Below are positions 1 to 10,771 of a stretch of DNA of 64,000 bases, in pieces (the stretch's first letter is position 1; each line of letters starts with the position of its first letter). Location: positions 19,033,555 through 19,097,554 of the forward strand of contig NC_065875.1 in assembly GCF_933775445.1 (NCBI RefSeq), written 5' to 3'. A program made the position numbers and the translations under genes. The DNA comes from Argentina anserina. Lineage: Eukaryota > Streptophyta > Magnoliopsida > Rosales > Rosaceae. Under the pieces are notes generated by a model. That model searched no databases. It was not told the DNA's origin and was given only the letters and a program-made list of their open reading frames with translations.

Positions 1-186
1 TATTACATAGTTAGCTTGATAAATAAGAAAAACAAATAAAAGCTCAACACGTACATAAGAAAACGTAAACAAAATAACATGCATAAAATATAACATCTAG
101 TCCGTCGACATTGAACTCAGGACCTACTACAATCATTCAAGGGAAAAGTACTTAATTTTTGTGAAAATATACTTTAACTTATGCTT

Positions 187-1623
187 CTATCTCTTTCTAA
201 AAACCTTGAGAGCTAAACCAAATAATTTAACGGAACCTGAACCCCATCTAAGTGGTTTAGTTTGTGCACTAGGCTTCTTGATCATACTCGATTGGTTGCG
301 GGTGTGTATGTTTGCCGTTGTGATTGCCTTAGGAGTTAGGCTTAAGCTGGAACTGACCCAACTCGAGCGCAATCGTTTGAGAAACTCGTTGTCACTTTCG
401 AGTTTGCTCAAGACTTCATCGGTTGAAGAGATGGTTGCCTCTATTCCATCACCATCCTTGGTGTCAAAGAAAACAACAACATTGTCGAATTCGAGTCCCG
501 GTATTCCCATTGATACCCATGATGGTCTTCCCCAACCAAAATCGTTATCATACAAAGGAAAATGACACAAACTAGAGAAGAGAGATGTAATGCTACTACC
601 ATCACTAGTCCTATGAACATCATGACCCTGCTGTAGTTTTTTTATATAACTCTTATCTATTTTTCTTACTGCTTCTCGAACCTGCTTGGCAAGGCCATAA
701 CATTCTTCCTTAGTATTCAACAAAGAAGGAGTTGAATCAGCAAGACTGATTACATTTCCGTAAGTGCGTGGCGACAAAGGTGGATCAAACTTGCGACGCA
801 AGTTCACAACATGGCTGACGATGTGTGACTTCTTATGATCAGGAATACCATTATCCTTAGTGACCGCCACAAGACGGCTCCAGATGAAAGCCGTCAAGGT
901 CTCGATGCGTGTTGGCCTTTCTCCTTCCACATATTTTTCTCTGAGATGCTCAATGTTAGAGGCATCAAACACAAACCTCTTTGTCATTTTGTTCTTTGCG
1001 AGACCAACGCTCGTCTCTGCAAGCAACTTGGGTGGGAACAGTATGGCAGAAATGAATTCTGGACGGTGGATTACGGCTTGGTGATCTCCCAAGGCTCGTC
1101 GAGCTGTGGCTGCCCAAGCTTTGGTGAACATGAGCATGGATAACCCATCTGAAACCTTGTGAGAAATGCATTGACCAATAGCAAACCCTCCGCATTCAAA
1201 GACGTTGAGCTGGACCCCAAGCGGGATTTTATGTTCGCTATCATCAAGTTCAAACGGAACCAACTTAGGGAGTTCATCGGGGATTGGATTGGCAAGAATG
1301 TCAGAGAGTTTACAGTTTTTGACGTGAGCTTCAAGGAAAGGAACGCCCTGGTCGCTGCAGTCTACATGCAGGTTGTCATGGACTCGACCTGCTAAGGGAT
1401 AAAAGAGGGCTAAGACTTCAGCTAACGACTTCTTAAGGTGCTTGGAAATTTCTGTGATGTTGGGTTGTGCCTTGCCATTGAATTCAAAAAAGAGGATCAG
1501 AGAAATATACATTTTGGGAGATGAGATTTGATCAAGAAAGGAAAACTGATAATATTGAAGATGATCAGGGGTTGGAAAAAAAGGTTTGATAATTTTCCTG
1601 GAGATTACTTGCACTTCAAGCAT
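187..1623 (-). CDS. BAHD acyltransferase, vinorine synthase-like
   Basis: Single-exon gene for a 478-residue acyl-CoA-dependent acyltransferase, probably cytosolic, that would transfer an acyl group to an alcohol or amine of a specialised metabolite; the substrate cannot be read from sequence. The catalytic HxxxD motif is seen as HKVSDG (H155, D159) in the middle of the protein, and the structural DFGWG motif is at residues 361-365. The N-terminal start (IIKPFFPTP...), LFYPLAGR at about 73-80 and IETLTAFIW at about 240-248 are typical of the clade that holds vinorine synthase and fruit-ester alcohol acyltransferases. Odd point: family members usually end near what is residue 420-425 here, but this frame continues for about 55 more residues, basic and Ser/Thr-rich. 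The start at 1623 places motifs at normal distances. Exact substrate class is not assigned. Confidence 0.93.
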   Translation of the reverse strand: MLEVQVISRKIIKPFFPTPDHLQYYQFSFLDQISSPKMYISLILFFEFNGKAQPNITEISKHLKKSLAEVLALFYPLAGRVHDNLHVDCSDQGVPFLEAHVKNCKLSDILANPIPDELPKLVPFELDDSEHKIPLGVQLNVFECGGFAIGQCISHKVSDGLSMLMFTKAWAATARRALGDHQAVIHRPEFISAILFPPKLLAETSVGLAKNKMTKRFVFDASNIEHLREKYVEGERPTRIETLTAFIWSRLVAVTKDNGIPDHKKSHIVSHVVNLRRKFDPPLSPRTYGNVISLADSTPSLLNTKEECYGLAKQVREAVRKIDKSYIKKLQQGHDVHRTSDGSSITSLFSSLCHFPLYDNDFGWGRPSWVSMGIPGLEFDNVVVFFDTKDGDGIEATISSTDEVLSKLESDNEFLKRLRSSWVSSSLSLTPKAITTANIHTRNQSSMIKKPSAQTKPLRWGSGSVKLFGLALKVFRKR

Positions 1624-1717
1624 GATTCCAGTCGGCTATATATGGATCTCCTGATGAACTCGATCGAGTATTAAAAGTTGTGTTTTTTTGTGTGCTTACC
1701 TTTCTGTACGTGATCCA

Positions 1718-1724
1718 ATTTATA
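1718..1724 (-). promoter_or_regulatory. Candidate TATA box of the acyltransferase gene
   Basis: On the minus strand this reads TATAAAT, about 95 bp upstream of the acyltransferase start codon, a normal distance allowing a short leader. It is seen only as a sequence match, and the surrounding DNA is AT-rich, so chance matches are possible. Confidence 0.4.
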
Positions 1725-1798
1725 CACATAGTCAAGATGATTTGTTAGTTTATGGCCGGCATGTGATCGCACATGACCATGTCGCTAAATCGCTAATT

Positions 1799-2371
1799 GG
1801 GCGATCGATGAAGTACTATTGACCTATTGGGTAATAGATTTTTTTCACGTCAATGCATATGGAGGTACGCCGGTGCTACATGCCTACATTACATTAAGCT
1901 ATCTAATGACAAGAGTCAACATCAAAGGAAAAAAACATGGGAAGAATTGTCGAATGATGACCATAACTAACATCAAAGGAAATAAATATGACAAGGAAAA
2001 TCAACCATATATCACAACCAAAATCGACTAGTATTGGTTGGAACTTTTAATTCCATAAGATATGCACAAAATCGCACACTAGCATTGGTTGATACTTTTA
2101 ATTCCTTAAAGATAACTAGCATTCTCACACGCCCTAAGACACACACATAAGGATGTACTTACTCTTTTACTGCTTATAAACTTACATATTTTACTGTAGT
2201 TAGAACATGTACAATATTTTTTTTATTTAGTTTTTTAGAAGAGTTTGTAGGAGAAAGTGGGTTTCATTGTTATGCCTGAAGTAGATTTTTCAGAGCATTT
2301 TATATCAAACCCTTTGAATTCAATGAGTAACAGAATCATGGAGAGCTCCGTGCAAACCGGAGGGTTCTAAA
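1799..2371 (+). repeat. Dispersed repeat, copy 1 (blocks X and Y)
   Basis: Two blocks that recur elsewhere in the window. Block X (about 1799-2053) recurs at about 2381-2660 and 8186-8390. Block Y (about 2202-2371) recurs at about 8485-8618 and continues at 9713-9745. Block Y here contains GAGTAACAG at 2325-2333 followed directly by AATCATGGAGAG, which is the uninterrupted version of the site where a Mutator-like element sits at 8619-9703. No coding capacity was recognised. Confidence 0.8.
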
Positions 2372-2380
2372 TCGCTAATT

Positions 2381-2730
2381 GGGAGATCGATGAAGTACTA
2401 TTGGCCTATTGGGTAATAGATTTTTTTTCTTCATTACGTCAATGAATATGTAGGTGCACTGGTGCTACAGGCCTACAATACATTAAGCTATCTAATGTTG
2501 ACAAAAGTCAACATCAAAGGAAAAAAAAAACATGGGAAAATTTGCCAAATGACCATAACTAACATAAAAGGAAATAAACATGACAAGCAAAATCAACTAT
2601 ATATCACAACCAAAATCATACACTAGCATTCGTTGACACTTTTAATTCCTTAAGATATGCACATATCGTACACTAGCATTCATTGGCACTTTTAATTCCT
2701 TAAGATATGCACACAATCGTACTCTAGCAT
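2381..2730 (+). repeat. Dispersed repeat, copy 2 (block X)
   Basis: Second copy of block X in direct orientation, beginning with the same GATCGATGAAGTACTATTG stretch as copy 1 and ending in short reiterations of a TTTTAATTCCTTAAGATATGC motif (around 2640 and 2690). No open frame of note. Confidence 0.75.
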
Positions 2731-5700
2731 TGCGATGATTATAATGTACGTGCATTATGTTTTGGTTAGTTTGGTGATCACCCTAGTCCCCTGCGTTCTT
2801 GTTGTTTATCTTCTTATGTTAATCCATTCCAACGTTAGGGAGCTTGTTCCTTTCCCCTATGTGCTGAATTTTGTTTAAACTAAGACAAAAGAAAAGGATA
2901 GCAAGGTTGAAACAGTTACCGAGTTCGTCCTTCGACAGTAAATGGTTCTGACCAGTAGCATGGACCGTTTAAAATAGAAAAGGATCAAACATGTTTGTAC
3001 TTATTGCTCGTTATCTTTGATATCCACTAGGTGGCCCTTGCTTCTCTCTTGGCAAACAAAGACTTCGGCTCCAAAGACACTTGTCATCGATGAGATATCC
3101 ATTGGAATTTGGAAACATCATTTAATTCTTTAAGACGGATTAGCATATCAAAACCTACATCAACCACCCCTGCGTGAAAGACTTCTGCTTTTACATCTCA
3201 TTTTTAAGATATATATTTATGTTGCTAGCAGCTAAACTAACAACTTAGAACCAAAAACAAAAAAAATTGATGTTTAACAATAATGGATCACAAGTTTATG
3301 TTGTGACCATTATAGATGTCCGTGAGGTTGCCTGGCTAGTACTGTTTGATATTGACACCCTAACATTTTCAAGGCCATAGGCAAACTAAAAATTAAGAGT
3401 TCTCTGAAACTGTTTAATCTCAAAGCTTCAAACCTTAAATTTATACGTACATCTCTCGAATTTTGCGTGAAAGTCAACATACAGAAGCCTCTCTTGAACT
3501 CTTTCTTCTTTATCTTTCTTCACCATTCTCTTTACAAACCAAGCAATAAAAATTAAATCAAATTTATCGAATAAAAAAATCTTGTATTTATACAACGAAA
3601 CAACATAACAAAAAGATAAAATTTCATTGAACATCCCTTCCTAGCAGATTTAGATGCAATAATGTAGGCAAGCATGCTAAAAGTAAAATGTGAGGTTACA
3701 CAGAAATATAGACATGGTTTTTTAATGCATTTATGATAGTAATATAATACTTCATGTTTTGTTTATAAATTTTAGTGAAGTAGTTAACGAGTATCACGTG
3801 GATAGCGAGGTTAAACATGCAAATAATGGTTGCACTATTTAAAGAAAATATTAATTGAAGGTGGGGTAGCTTAATATACTTATCATACAAAAAAACAATT
3901 GTATAAAAAGACAAAATTTTAGATAGCAACCATTCGTAGCTAGCTAATTCAGATGTAACGTTGAAGACAAAGACATTATGAGTTAAATTTGAGGGGTAGC
4001 CGAGAATGGCAGGCAGGCAGCCACACATACACATAATTACACATGTGTGTTTATAAAATGTAAGAATGATATTGCTAAGAAATTATGCTTTAATTCATAA
4101 ATATGTGGAATAGTCATTATCGCGCATGAATAGTAAGGTTAATTATGTAAATAGTAAAATAAATTTGTCACTCACTTTTATCGTGTCCACCTTACATATA
4201 AATTACAAGTGTCTTTTATAATAACTATAGTTATAAATTTATTTAAAAAAAAAGTACTTGACATTTTTTTATAAAATGGGCACGGTATGAATAAACACGG
4301 TAGGGATGTGCGACAAATTTATTTCATGTAAATATGGATAGCACTATATGTGAAGAACATATTAATTGAAAGGGGGTAGTTACCGAATTTATATTTCATA
4401 ATGGTATAAAAAGACAATTATTGAACATACCTGCATACAAGCACGTTGTGAGTTAATTGTGAGATGCTACCGGTGGTCCGTGCTACGATGAATGACAGGC
4501 AGGCAGGCATGCACGCTTACACATAATTACACGCATGTTTTTCTTTTTTCTTACGAAAAGAGCAATAACTCAACTATATTAACTTTGCCAAAATGGACAT
4601 AACAAATAGAAATAGAAGTAGCAATTTTGATAAGAGTGTTAGTGTCACCCCACACTCCACACATCCTTTATTTTATTAAAAGACGGTAATTTCTAATGTA
4701 AAATTACTGTAATATACAATAAATTATTTAAAATTGTAATTCATTTTAATTTATTTCACAAACACACATCTATTGGTATATATATATATATATATTTTTT
4801 TTGAATAATTAAAATTAAAACTAATGAAAATATTAAAACCCTTATACTTTTGTAATATTGTTAATTGAAGAGCGACGTGTTCTTGTTTTTTCTATTGGAA
4901 TTTTAACTTCAATGTAATCGAATTTATTTTCTTAGTTGATATTTTTAACTTAGTTAAATTATACTATTGATATACGTGCAAAGGAGAAAACTACATTATA
5001 TGATCTCATTTTATATTTACAAAACCTAGTTATATGTAGTAGTAATTACAAGCTTTTTTTTATAGAGATTGTCAAAATAAATCTGAAATAAAATCTGAAC
5101 AAAATAAGTTTAGAATTGAAAAACAAATTCAGCAATATAAAAAAGAATGTATGGTGAACAAAACAAGCTTATAATTGAAAAATTATATTCGGTAAATAAA
5201 ATATTATTGAAAAATAGATAATTTAGATATTATAATTAAGTGAAAAAAGTAATTTGAAAATATAAAAATTATATGTGGGATAAAAAAAGAATGCGAGATA
5301 AATAAAGAGAGGTGGTAATATATCAAAAGAAAAATATTAAGTTAAAGTGAGGTATTTAATTCTGATATGATATGTTGCCCGCGTATGGTCGGTTGATTTG
5401 GATTTATGCTGACAGCCAAAGTTATGGGGTACGTCGTACGCCCATGTGATTTTGATTGAAAAATCCTACTCATTTTAATTGCTTATCTAGACAAGCACAA
5501 GTGCACAACTGTACCTTATCAGGGCCAATAACCTAGATTACGTTTTCGTATTTTTCTTTAATACGTACAAAATAGTGAAGCCATTTGTTCTCTCTCATTG
5601 CTTCCATCACCTTATATCTTGGAGCTCTGGTAATTTCGCAAACTTACAAAGTTCTTGCGGGGAAGCATTTTACATGCCGGATTTAGGAGTGTTGGTCGAA

Positions 5701-5797
5701 CTCATGGATACCTGGAAACAGGCGCGGATCTAGTATAGAGCTGGGGATGACTCAAGTCCCCCTAAAATCTTGGAGGGAAAAAAATTTGTAATATTAT
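2731..5797. other. AT-rich intergenic DNA, no gene recognised
   Basis: About 3 kb with no convincing coding frame on either strand; the longest frames are short and low-complexity. At 3770-4060 and 4310-4520 similar stretches recur, both with GGCAGGCAGGC followed by CACATAATTACAC, suggesting an internal duplication. A TA microsatellite at about 4778-4792 leads into block Z. Probably degraded transposon sequence. Confidence 0.6.
4795..5030 (+). repeat. Dispersed repeat block Z, copy 1
   Basis: This 235-bp block recurs at about 7960-8185 in the same orientation. Both copies follow a TA microsatellite and share stretches such as TCAATGTAATCGAATTT and TTTTCTTAGTTGATATTTTT. At the second site block Z runs directly into block X, suggesting they are parts of one larger unidentified element. 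Confidence 0.75.
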
Positions 5798-6743
5798 TGT
5801 CACGACCCCGAAATTCAAGTATGAAACTCGAAATCGAATTTATGAAAACTCAAAAACAATTTCAATTAAATCGAAATTATCTTATCGTCACAGCGTATCA
5901 TTACTGAGTTCATAGTACAACTCAATCGAATGGAATATGACAAAACCAATTTAAACTTCAAGCATTATTTCAAATGAAAATGTAAAATCCTCACAATCCT
6001 TACCACAAAATAAATAAATAAACTTCGAAGTCTTCAGAGTAGTCCGTCAATTCTGCTAATCCACACCTGCAGAACTATCCCCTACACCATCGAATAGGTG
6101 CACCGAGATTATAAACACAAACCCGGTAAACTTTGCAGCTCGTATGAGTAAAACAACAATATAACTCGTGTATAAATACAAAAGAAAAATACTGAAAACA
6201 TTTAATTATAAATGTACTCATGAGTCATTGGACGACCCATCTGGTTGTCAAATAATATTTGAAAATATAAGTGCTCATGAGAAATCGTGCAACCCATCTG
6301 TTTACTCAAATACATTTATAATACGGGTACTCATGAGCGCAAAGTACACATCTGTTACCCCTTATGCAATACGCCGCCAGACATTGGGCAATCACTTGCT
6401 ACCCGATATCCAAAAATATGGGTACTCCTAAGCCGACAACCCATATGTTACCTCTCATGCCAGTACACCGGCAGACGGATTAGAACTCTAACTGCATTGT
6501 AACTTTCACCCGGTCAAGGCTAGGTTCTGACATGCCAACACGTCCGAAGACTGGTCCGAAGACAGAAAAACACATCCGAAGACAGAAAACGTTTTAACGA
6601 AACTCAATGTTAAAACCACGTACAATAACAATCCACTCATGTTATTGTACTACAACAAGCGACTCTTGCTCAAATAAAATAAATATAGTTGCCACAATAT
6701 AATTCATTTGGAAATAAAAACGTAACATTATATAATATAGCAA

Positions 6744-6774
<31 letters not shown>

Positions 6775-7342
6775 CGTATTTACCATTTTATACACATACA
6801 CACAACCACTATATTATATACATGTCATAGTTCGATTTTTTTAAGAAAACGTAAATATGAGTCACCACCAAGGGTAGGCTCGTCATAGTGAGATTTACTC
6901 ACATTCACCATAGTCCATAATCACAAAAACCTTTTCAAAATCATTTATTAAAATAACGTTTTACTTACCCATGAACCGTAGACGATCAAGTTCATGTAAT
7001 TTAAACCAAAACATATTTTTAAAATAATTTTTATAAACTAGTGATGCAACGACTATGGTGACAACTTAAACTAAATTCATAATTATAATACTACTTCGAT
7101 CATGATGATCATTGTGAGGTTTAGTCACCTTATTTCCTGTATGCAACTTCCACGACACTGAAAGTAGTTTCCTCACTCGTTTCGTCAGTCACCTAATATC
7201 ATGATAAAATACTTAGAAAATGATACGTAAAATATCATGTGACGATTTTCAGTACAGCTAAATGATGTTCATAAAACAATGTTCACAGAACACTGTGCAT
7301 GTTTTACTGTTTTACTAAACACTGTTTAAATTTACTGAATTC
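5798..7342 (-). repeat. Ty3/gypsy-type LTR, minus orientation
   Basis: Begins TGTCACGACCCCG, the reverse complement of the LTR end GGGGTCGTGACA seen at 18178 and 23688, and matches those LTRs over about 1.1 kb (pieces at 16725-17810 and 22545-23688). I see no primer-binding site or pol next to it, so it is a solo or orphan LTR. The right edge, near 7342, is approximate: homology to the 16.7-kb copy stops there and DNA resembling 9905-10020 begins. I could not find a convincing target duplication. Confidence 0.75.
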
Positions 7343-7414
7343 TTCTTGTTTTTTATTGTTGCGGCCGTGTTAATGGCAATGTTATGGCGCTGCCGATGAG
7401 GTGTTGATCACGTT

Positions 7415-7865
7415 CAATGTTTTAAAAAAAACTCTCCTCAAGGCTCGCCTGAGGCTTAAAAGCTTAAAACTACTTATAAAACGCATATGTTTGTCTAGGC
7501 AGTGAAACATAAAAAACTTACGACTTGCACACATATAGCTACGTTTTTCACGTCTTTTACTACGCCTTAGAAAATAAACTTTTAAGTATTTTTTTATAAT
7601 ATATATATATATATATATATATTGTGTTTAAATTGATGATAACTATCTAATATGTTTGGATTATGAATTTCATTATATCTAAATGTAATATATTGGTAAG
7701 TTTTGATGTATATATGTTTTATTTGTATGTATATAATCAGACATATACATATTTAACTACTAAGTTTTATAACATAAGGTTTACGCCTTATGTGTGTCTC
7801 AAGTTTCAAGGCTCAAGTCTCTAAAACAAACGTCTTCATGTACGTTTTCGCGTTTTAAAACATTG
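7415..7865. mobile_element. hAT-like MITE
   Basis: A 451-bp element with 13-bp terminal inverted repeats (CAATGTTTTAAAA at the left; the right end reads TTTTAAAACATTG). It is flanked by 8-bp direct repeats ATCACGTT (7407-7414) and ATTTCGTT (7866-7873), 6 of 8 identical. The flanks together match an uninterrupted sequence near 9965-10020, which serves as a related empty site. Eight-bp duplication suggests the hAT superfamily. It has no coding capacity and an internal TA microsatellite at about 7600-7622. Confidence 0.65.
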
Positions 7866-7959
7866 ATTTCGTTGTTGTCAGCATGTGGAGCTGGGGATCT
7901 TTGAAGAGGTTTGAGAAGGAAACGCGACAACATCTATTAATATATATATATATATATAT

Positions 7960-8618
7960 ATATTGGATAGTTAAAATTGAAATTAATGAAAATATTGAAA
8001 TCCTTATACTTCTACAATATTGTTAAATTGAAGAGCGTGTTCTTGTTTTTACTGTTGAAATTTGGGGTTCAATGTAATCGAATTTGTTTTCTTAGTTGAT
8101 ATTTTTTAATTAACTAAATTATACTATTTATATCCATACAAAGAAGATAAATACACTACGTGACCCCATTTTATATCTACCCTATATTATGGAGGTACGT
8201 CGGTGCTACCGGCTTACAATACATTAAACTATCTATTGACAAGAGTCAAAATCAAAGGAAAAAAACATGGGAAGAATTGCCAAATGACCATAAGTAACAT
8301 CAAAGGAAATAAACATGGCAAGCAATATCAACCATATATCACAACCAAAATCGTACACTAGCATTGATTGTCACTTTTAATTCCTTAAGCTTAAGATAAG
8401 ACTAGCATTCTCGCATGCGCCAAGACACACGCATAAGGATGTACTTACTATTTTACACTTATAGACTTACATATTTTACTGTAGTTAGAACGTGCACCAT
8501 ATTTGTTTATTCAGTTTTTTAGGAGAGTTTGTAGGAGAATGTGGGTTTCATTGTTATGGCCCAGAAGTATATTTTTAGAACATTTTAGATCAAACCCTTT
8601 GAATTCAATGAGCAACAG
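7960..8618 (+). repeat. Dispersed repeat, copy 3 (blocks Z, X, Y in order)
   Basis: Block Z (7960-8185), X (8186-8390) and Y (8485-8618) lie side by side, all in the same orientation as their other copies. Block Y is interrupted at 8618 by a Mutator-like element and resumes at 9713 with AATCACAGAGAGC. This is the most complete copy of whatever element these blocks come from. Confidence 0.7.
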
Positions 8619-9703
8619 GGTATAGTCTGGAATGAGCCCAAGCTCGGAGAGCCTAAGCTCTTTTTTTTGACGTGTCAAATGGTGATAAGATGATATCACT
8701 GGGTCCTAGCAATGTCCGTTAAATGGTCCGCCGTTAAAAAAAGAATTCAGCTTAGTCACGTGCACGGTAAGTTTTTATCACCATCTTCTCCAAAATCAAT
8801 CTGACCTAAGCCTCCACAGTCCAATACCTTCTGTCAACAAACTCCAAATCAAATTAGATCACGTACTGCCTCCAAACTGTCGAAGCAACCAGACTAACCT
8901 TGGAGACAACTCCTCCACCTTCTGGAATTCATTTTTACAGGATGGAATTCAACCCCTACGATGCTTAACTCAATTCCACAGGGTAGGCTTCATTTGTTTT
9001 CAAATTGTTCGTTTTTCGTATGCGGAGAACCAAAGCGAGTAAAACTGTAAAACCCATAATCCCCTAGCTTCTTCAATTCTCAACAAAACAGAAATGAATC
9101 ATACATCGAGGTAGAACTCACTAAGTGGATCAAATTTAATTATGGAGTCGACTTCAACTGTCGGAGGTAAACGCAGAACAAGGACAGGAAACACGTCATT
9201 TTCTTCTTTGTTATTGTCCCTCTTGGCTGGTCTTCTCAAAAACCTAACACCACAGAGAGAACAAGGAAAGCAAGCCGAACCCTGCGCTACCAATAAACCG
9301 CCACGAATTGGCCGAAATCGCAAAACCCAATCGAAACTGCCACCACCTTCTATACTTCGATCCTTTTTGTCCAGAGATCCTCGTCGAAAGATAATACCAC
9401 AGAGGCGTTCGCGACGCCAAGATGAAGCCATTGATGCTGGCCCAACGTCCATTCAAGACAAGAATTGGAGCTCCACAAGATCGGTTGACATGGCCGCAAA
9501 GCAAATCGAGACCGAGAGGATAGTCTGTGGTATACAGTAAATGGATACAAAGTACAAAATACGTTTCAATGTTTGACCCAAGAAACCCACGTGAAACTAA
9601 TAGTAACAGACTCAATTCATTTTCACCATAGTAAAGACAAATCAGACGCCGTCTATAAAATTTGGTTGGGCTCTCGGAGGTTGGGCAAATAGCAGACTGT
9701 TCC
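8619..9703. mobile_element. Non-autonomous Mutator-like element (MULE), possible Pack-MULE
   Basis: A 1085-bp insertion inside repeat block Y. It is flanked by 9-bp repeats GAGCAACAG (8610-8618) and GAGCAATAG (9704-9712), 8 of 9 identical, the length typical of Mutator elements. The ends are inverted repeats: the left begins GGTATAGTCTGG and the reverse complement of the right begins GGAACAGTCTGC, with 29 of 38 positions matching when I align them by hand. The copy of block Y at 2325-2340 lacks the insertion and shows the unoccupied site. No transposase is present. The interior is less AT-rich than its surroundings, with overlapping open frames on both strands around 9100-9615 (132 residues on plus at 9142-9540; 117 and 123 on minus), none recognised; captured host DNA is possible. 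Confidence 0.75.
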
Positions 9704-9745
9704 GAGCAATAGAATCACAGAGAGCTTTGTGCAATTCGGAGGGTT

Positions 9746-10771
9746 TTAATGTTTAGAAAAAAAATTGTTTTATGTTTGATGGCGCGTCCTTCAATGTTGT
9801 CATCAGACGAGAGTTGTCGCGAGGTCTATGGGGGCCTAGCTTAGGGGTCTAGGGGATGCTGGCAGTGGATCTCTTGAAGACAACGGTTCTAGTGTGGTCA
9901 TAATTCTTTTGTTTTTTTATTGTGCGGCTGTGTTGACGACGATGTTATGGCGTCTCCGTTAAGGTGATGATCATGGCTTTGTCGGCAGGTGGAGCTGGGA
10001 TCTTTGCGGAGGTTTGTTAAGGGGACGTAATGACGGCGTCAATGGCTTACCTAGTTTGTGGTGGGTCGGATGTTGAGGTCTCGCAACTGGGCTAGATCTG
10101 GATGGGTAGGGCACTGCATCTATGCCGCAGACATGGTTGGTAGTCTCTCTGGTGGTAGCCAATGTCGAAGGTCGGGGCGGTCTTGTGATCAGAAGGCATA
10201 AATGTTTTGATTTTCCAGGGCGGATGGTTTCTCTACAGATTCAATGGAGGTGGGCTTGGTTGGGTCAATTAAGTTTTTTAGGTGGACTTGGGTCTTTTGA
10301 CCTAGGTCGGTTTTTTAATTTTTCAAGTGGTTTTTGTTGTCCCTCCTCCTTACGAGGGTTTAGGATTGTTTGTTAGTAGGGTTTGGTCTTGTCGTTGAGT
10401 GCACATGCTTATGGTGCATGTCATTTTTAGGGATTATCTAAAAGTCAGTCTTTTCTTGGTGTCAATGTAATGGGGAGTTTGTCTCTGCAAATATGCCGGA
10501 TGTTTTGGTATGTGATGCTATTGGAACGGTTTTCTTCTTGAGATTGGTGACGAGTAGGTTATCAACTACTTCTGAAATCAGATTTGATTAGTTCGGTATT
10601 GGGCATTCTTAGCTCATGTCTATTGCTTCTTGCGATAAACCTGTGACTAACATTGTTAGTCAGACGGTGTGTGGAGAATCTAGTTCCACCACCGAGTGTT
10701 CTTTTATTGTAATATTATTTTTGTGATATATATATATATATATATATATATTTCATTTTCTAAAAAAAAGG
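9746..10771 (+). repeat. Retroposon-like repeat with A-rich end
   Basis: A GC-richer 1-kb block ending in a TA microsatellite (10728-10752) and AAAAAAAA (about 10763-10770), as expected of a decayed non-LTR retroposon on the plus strand. A 70-bp piece with the same sequence (ATTGTTGCGGCC to TGTGGAGCTGGGGATC) lies at 7343-7414 and 7866-7930. Short frames (for example 10122-10376) are not recognised. The boundaries and class are uncertain. Confidence 0.5.
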
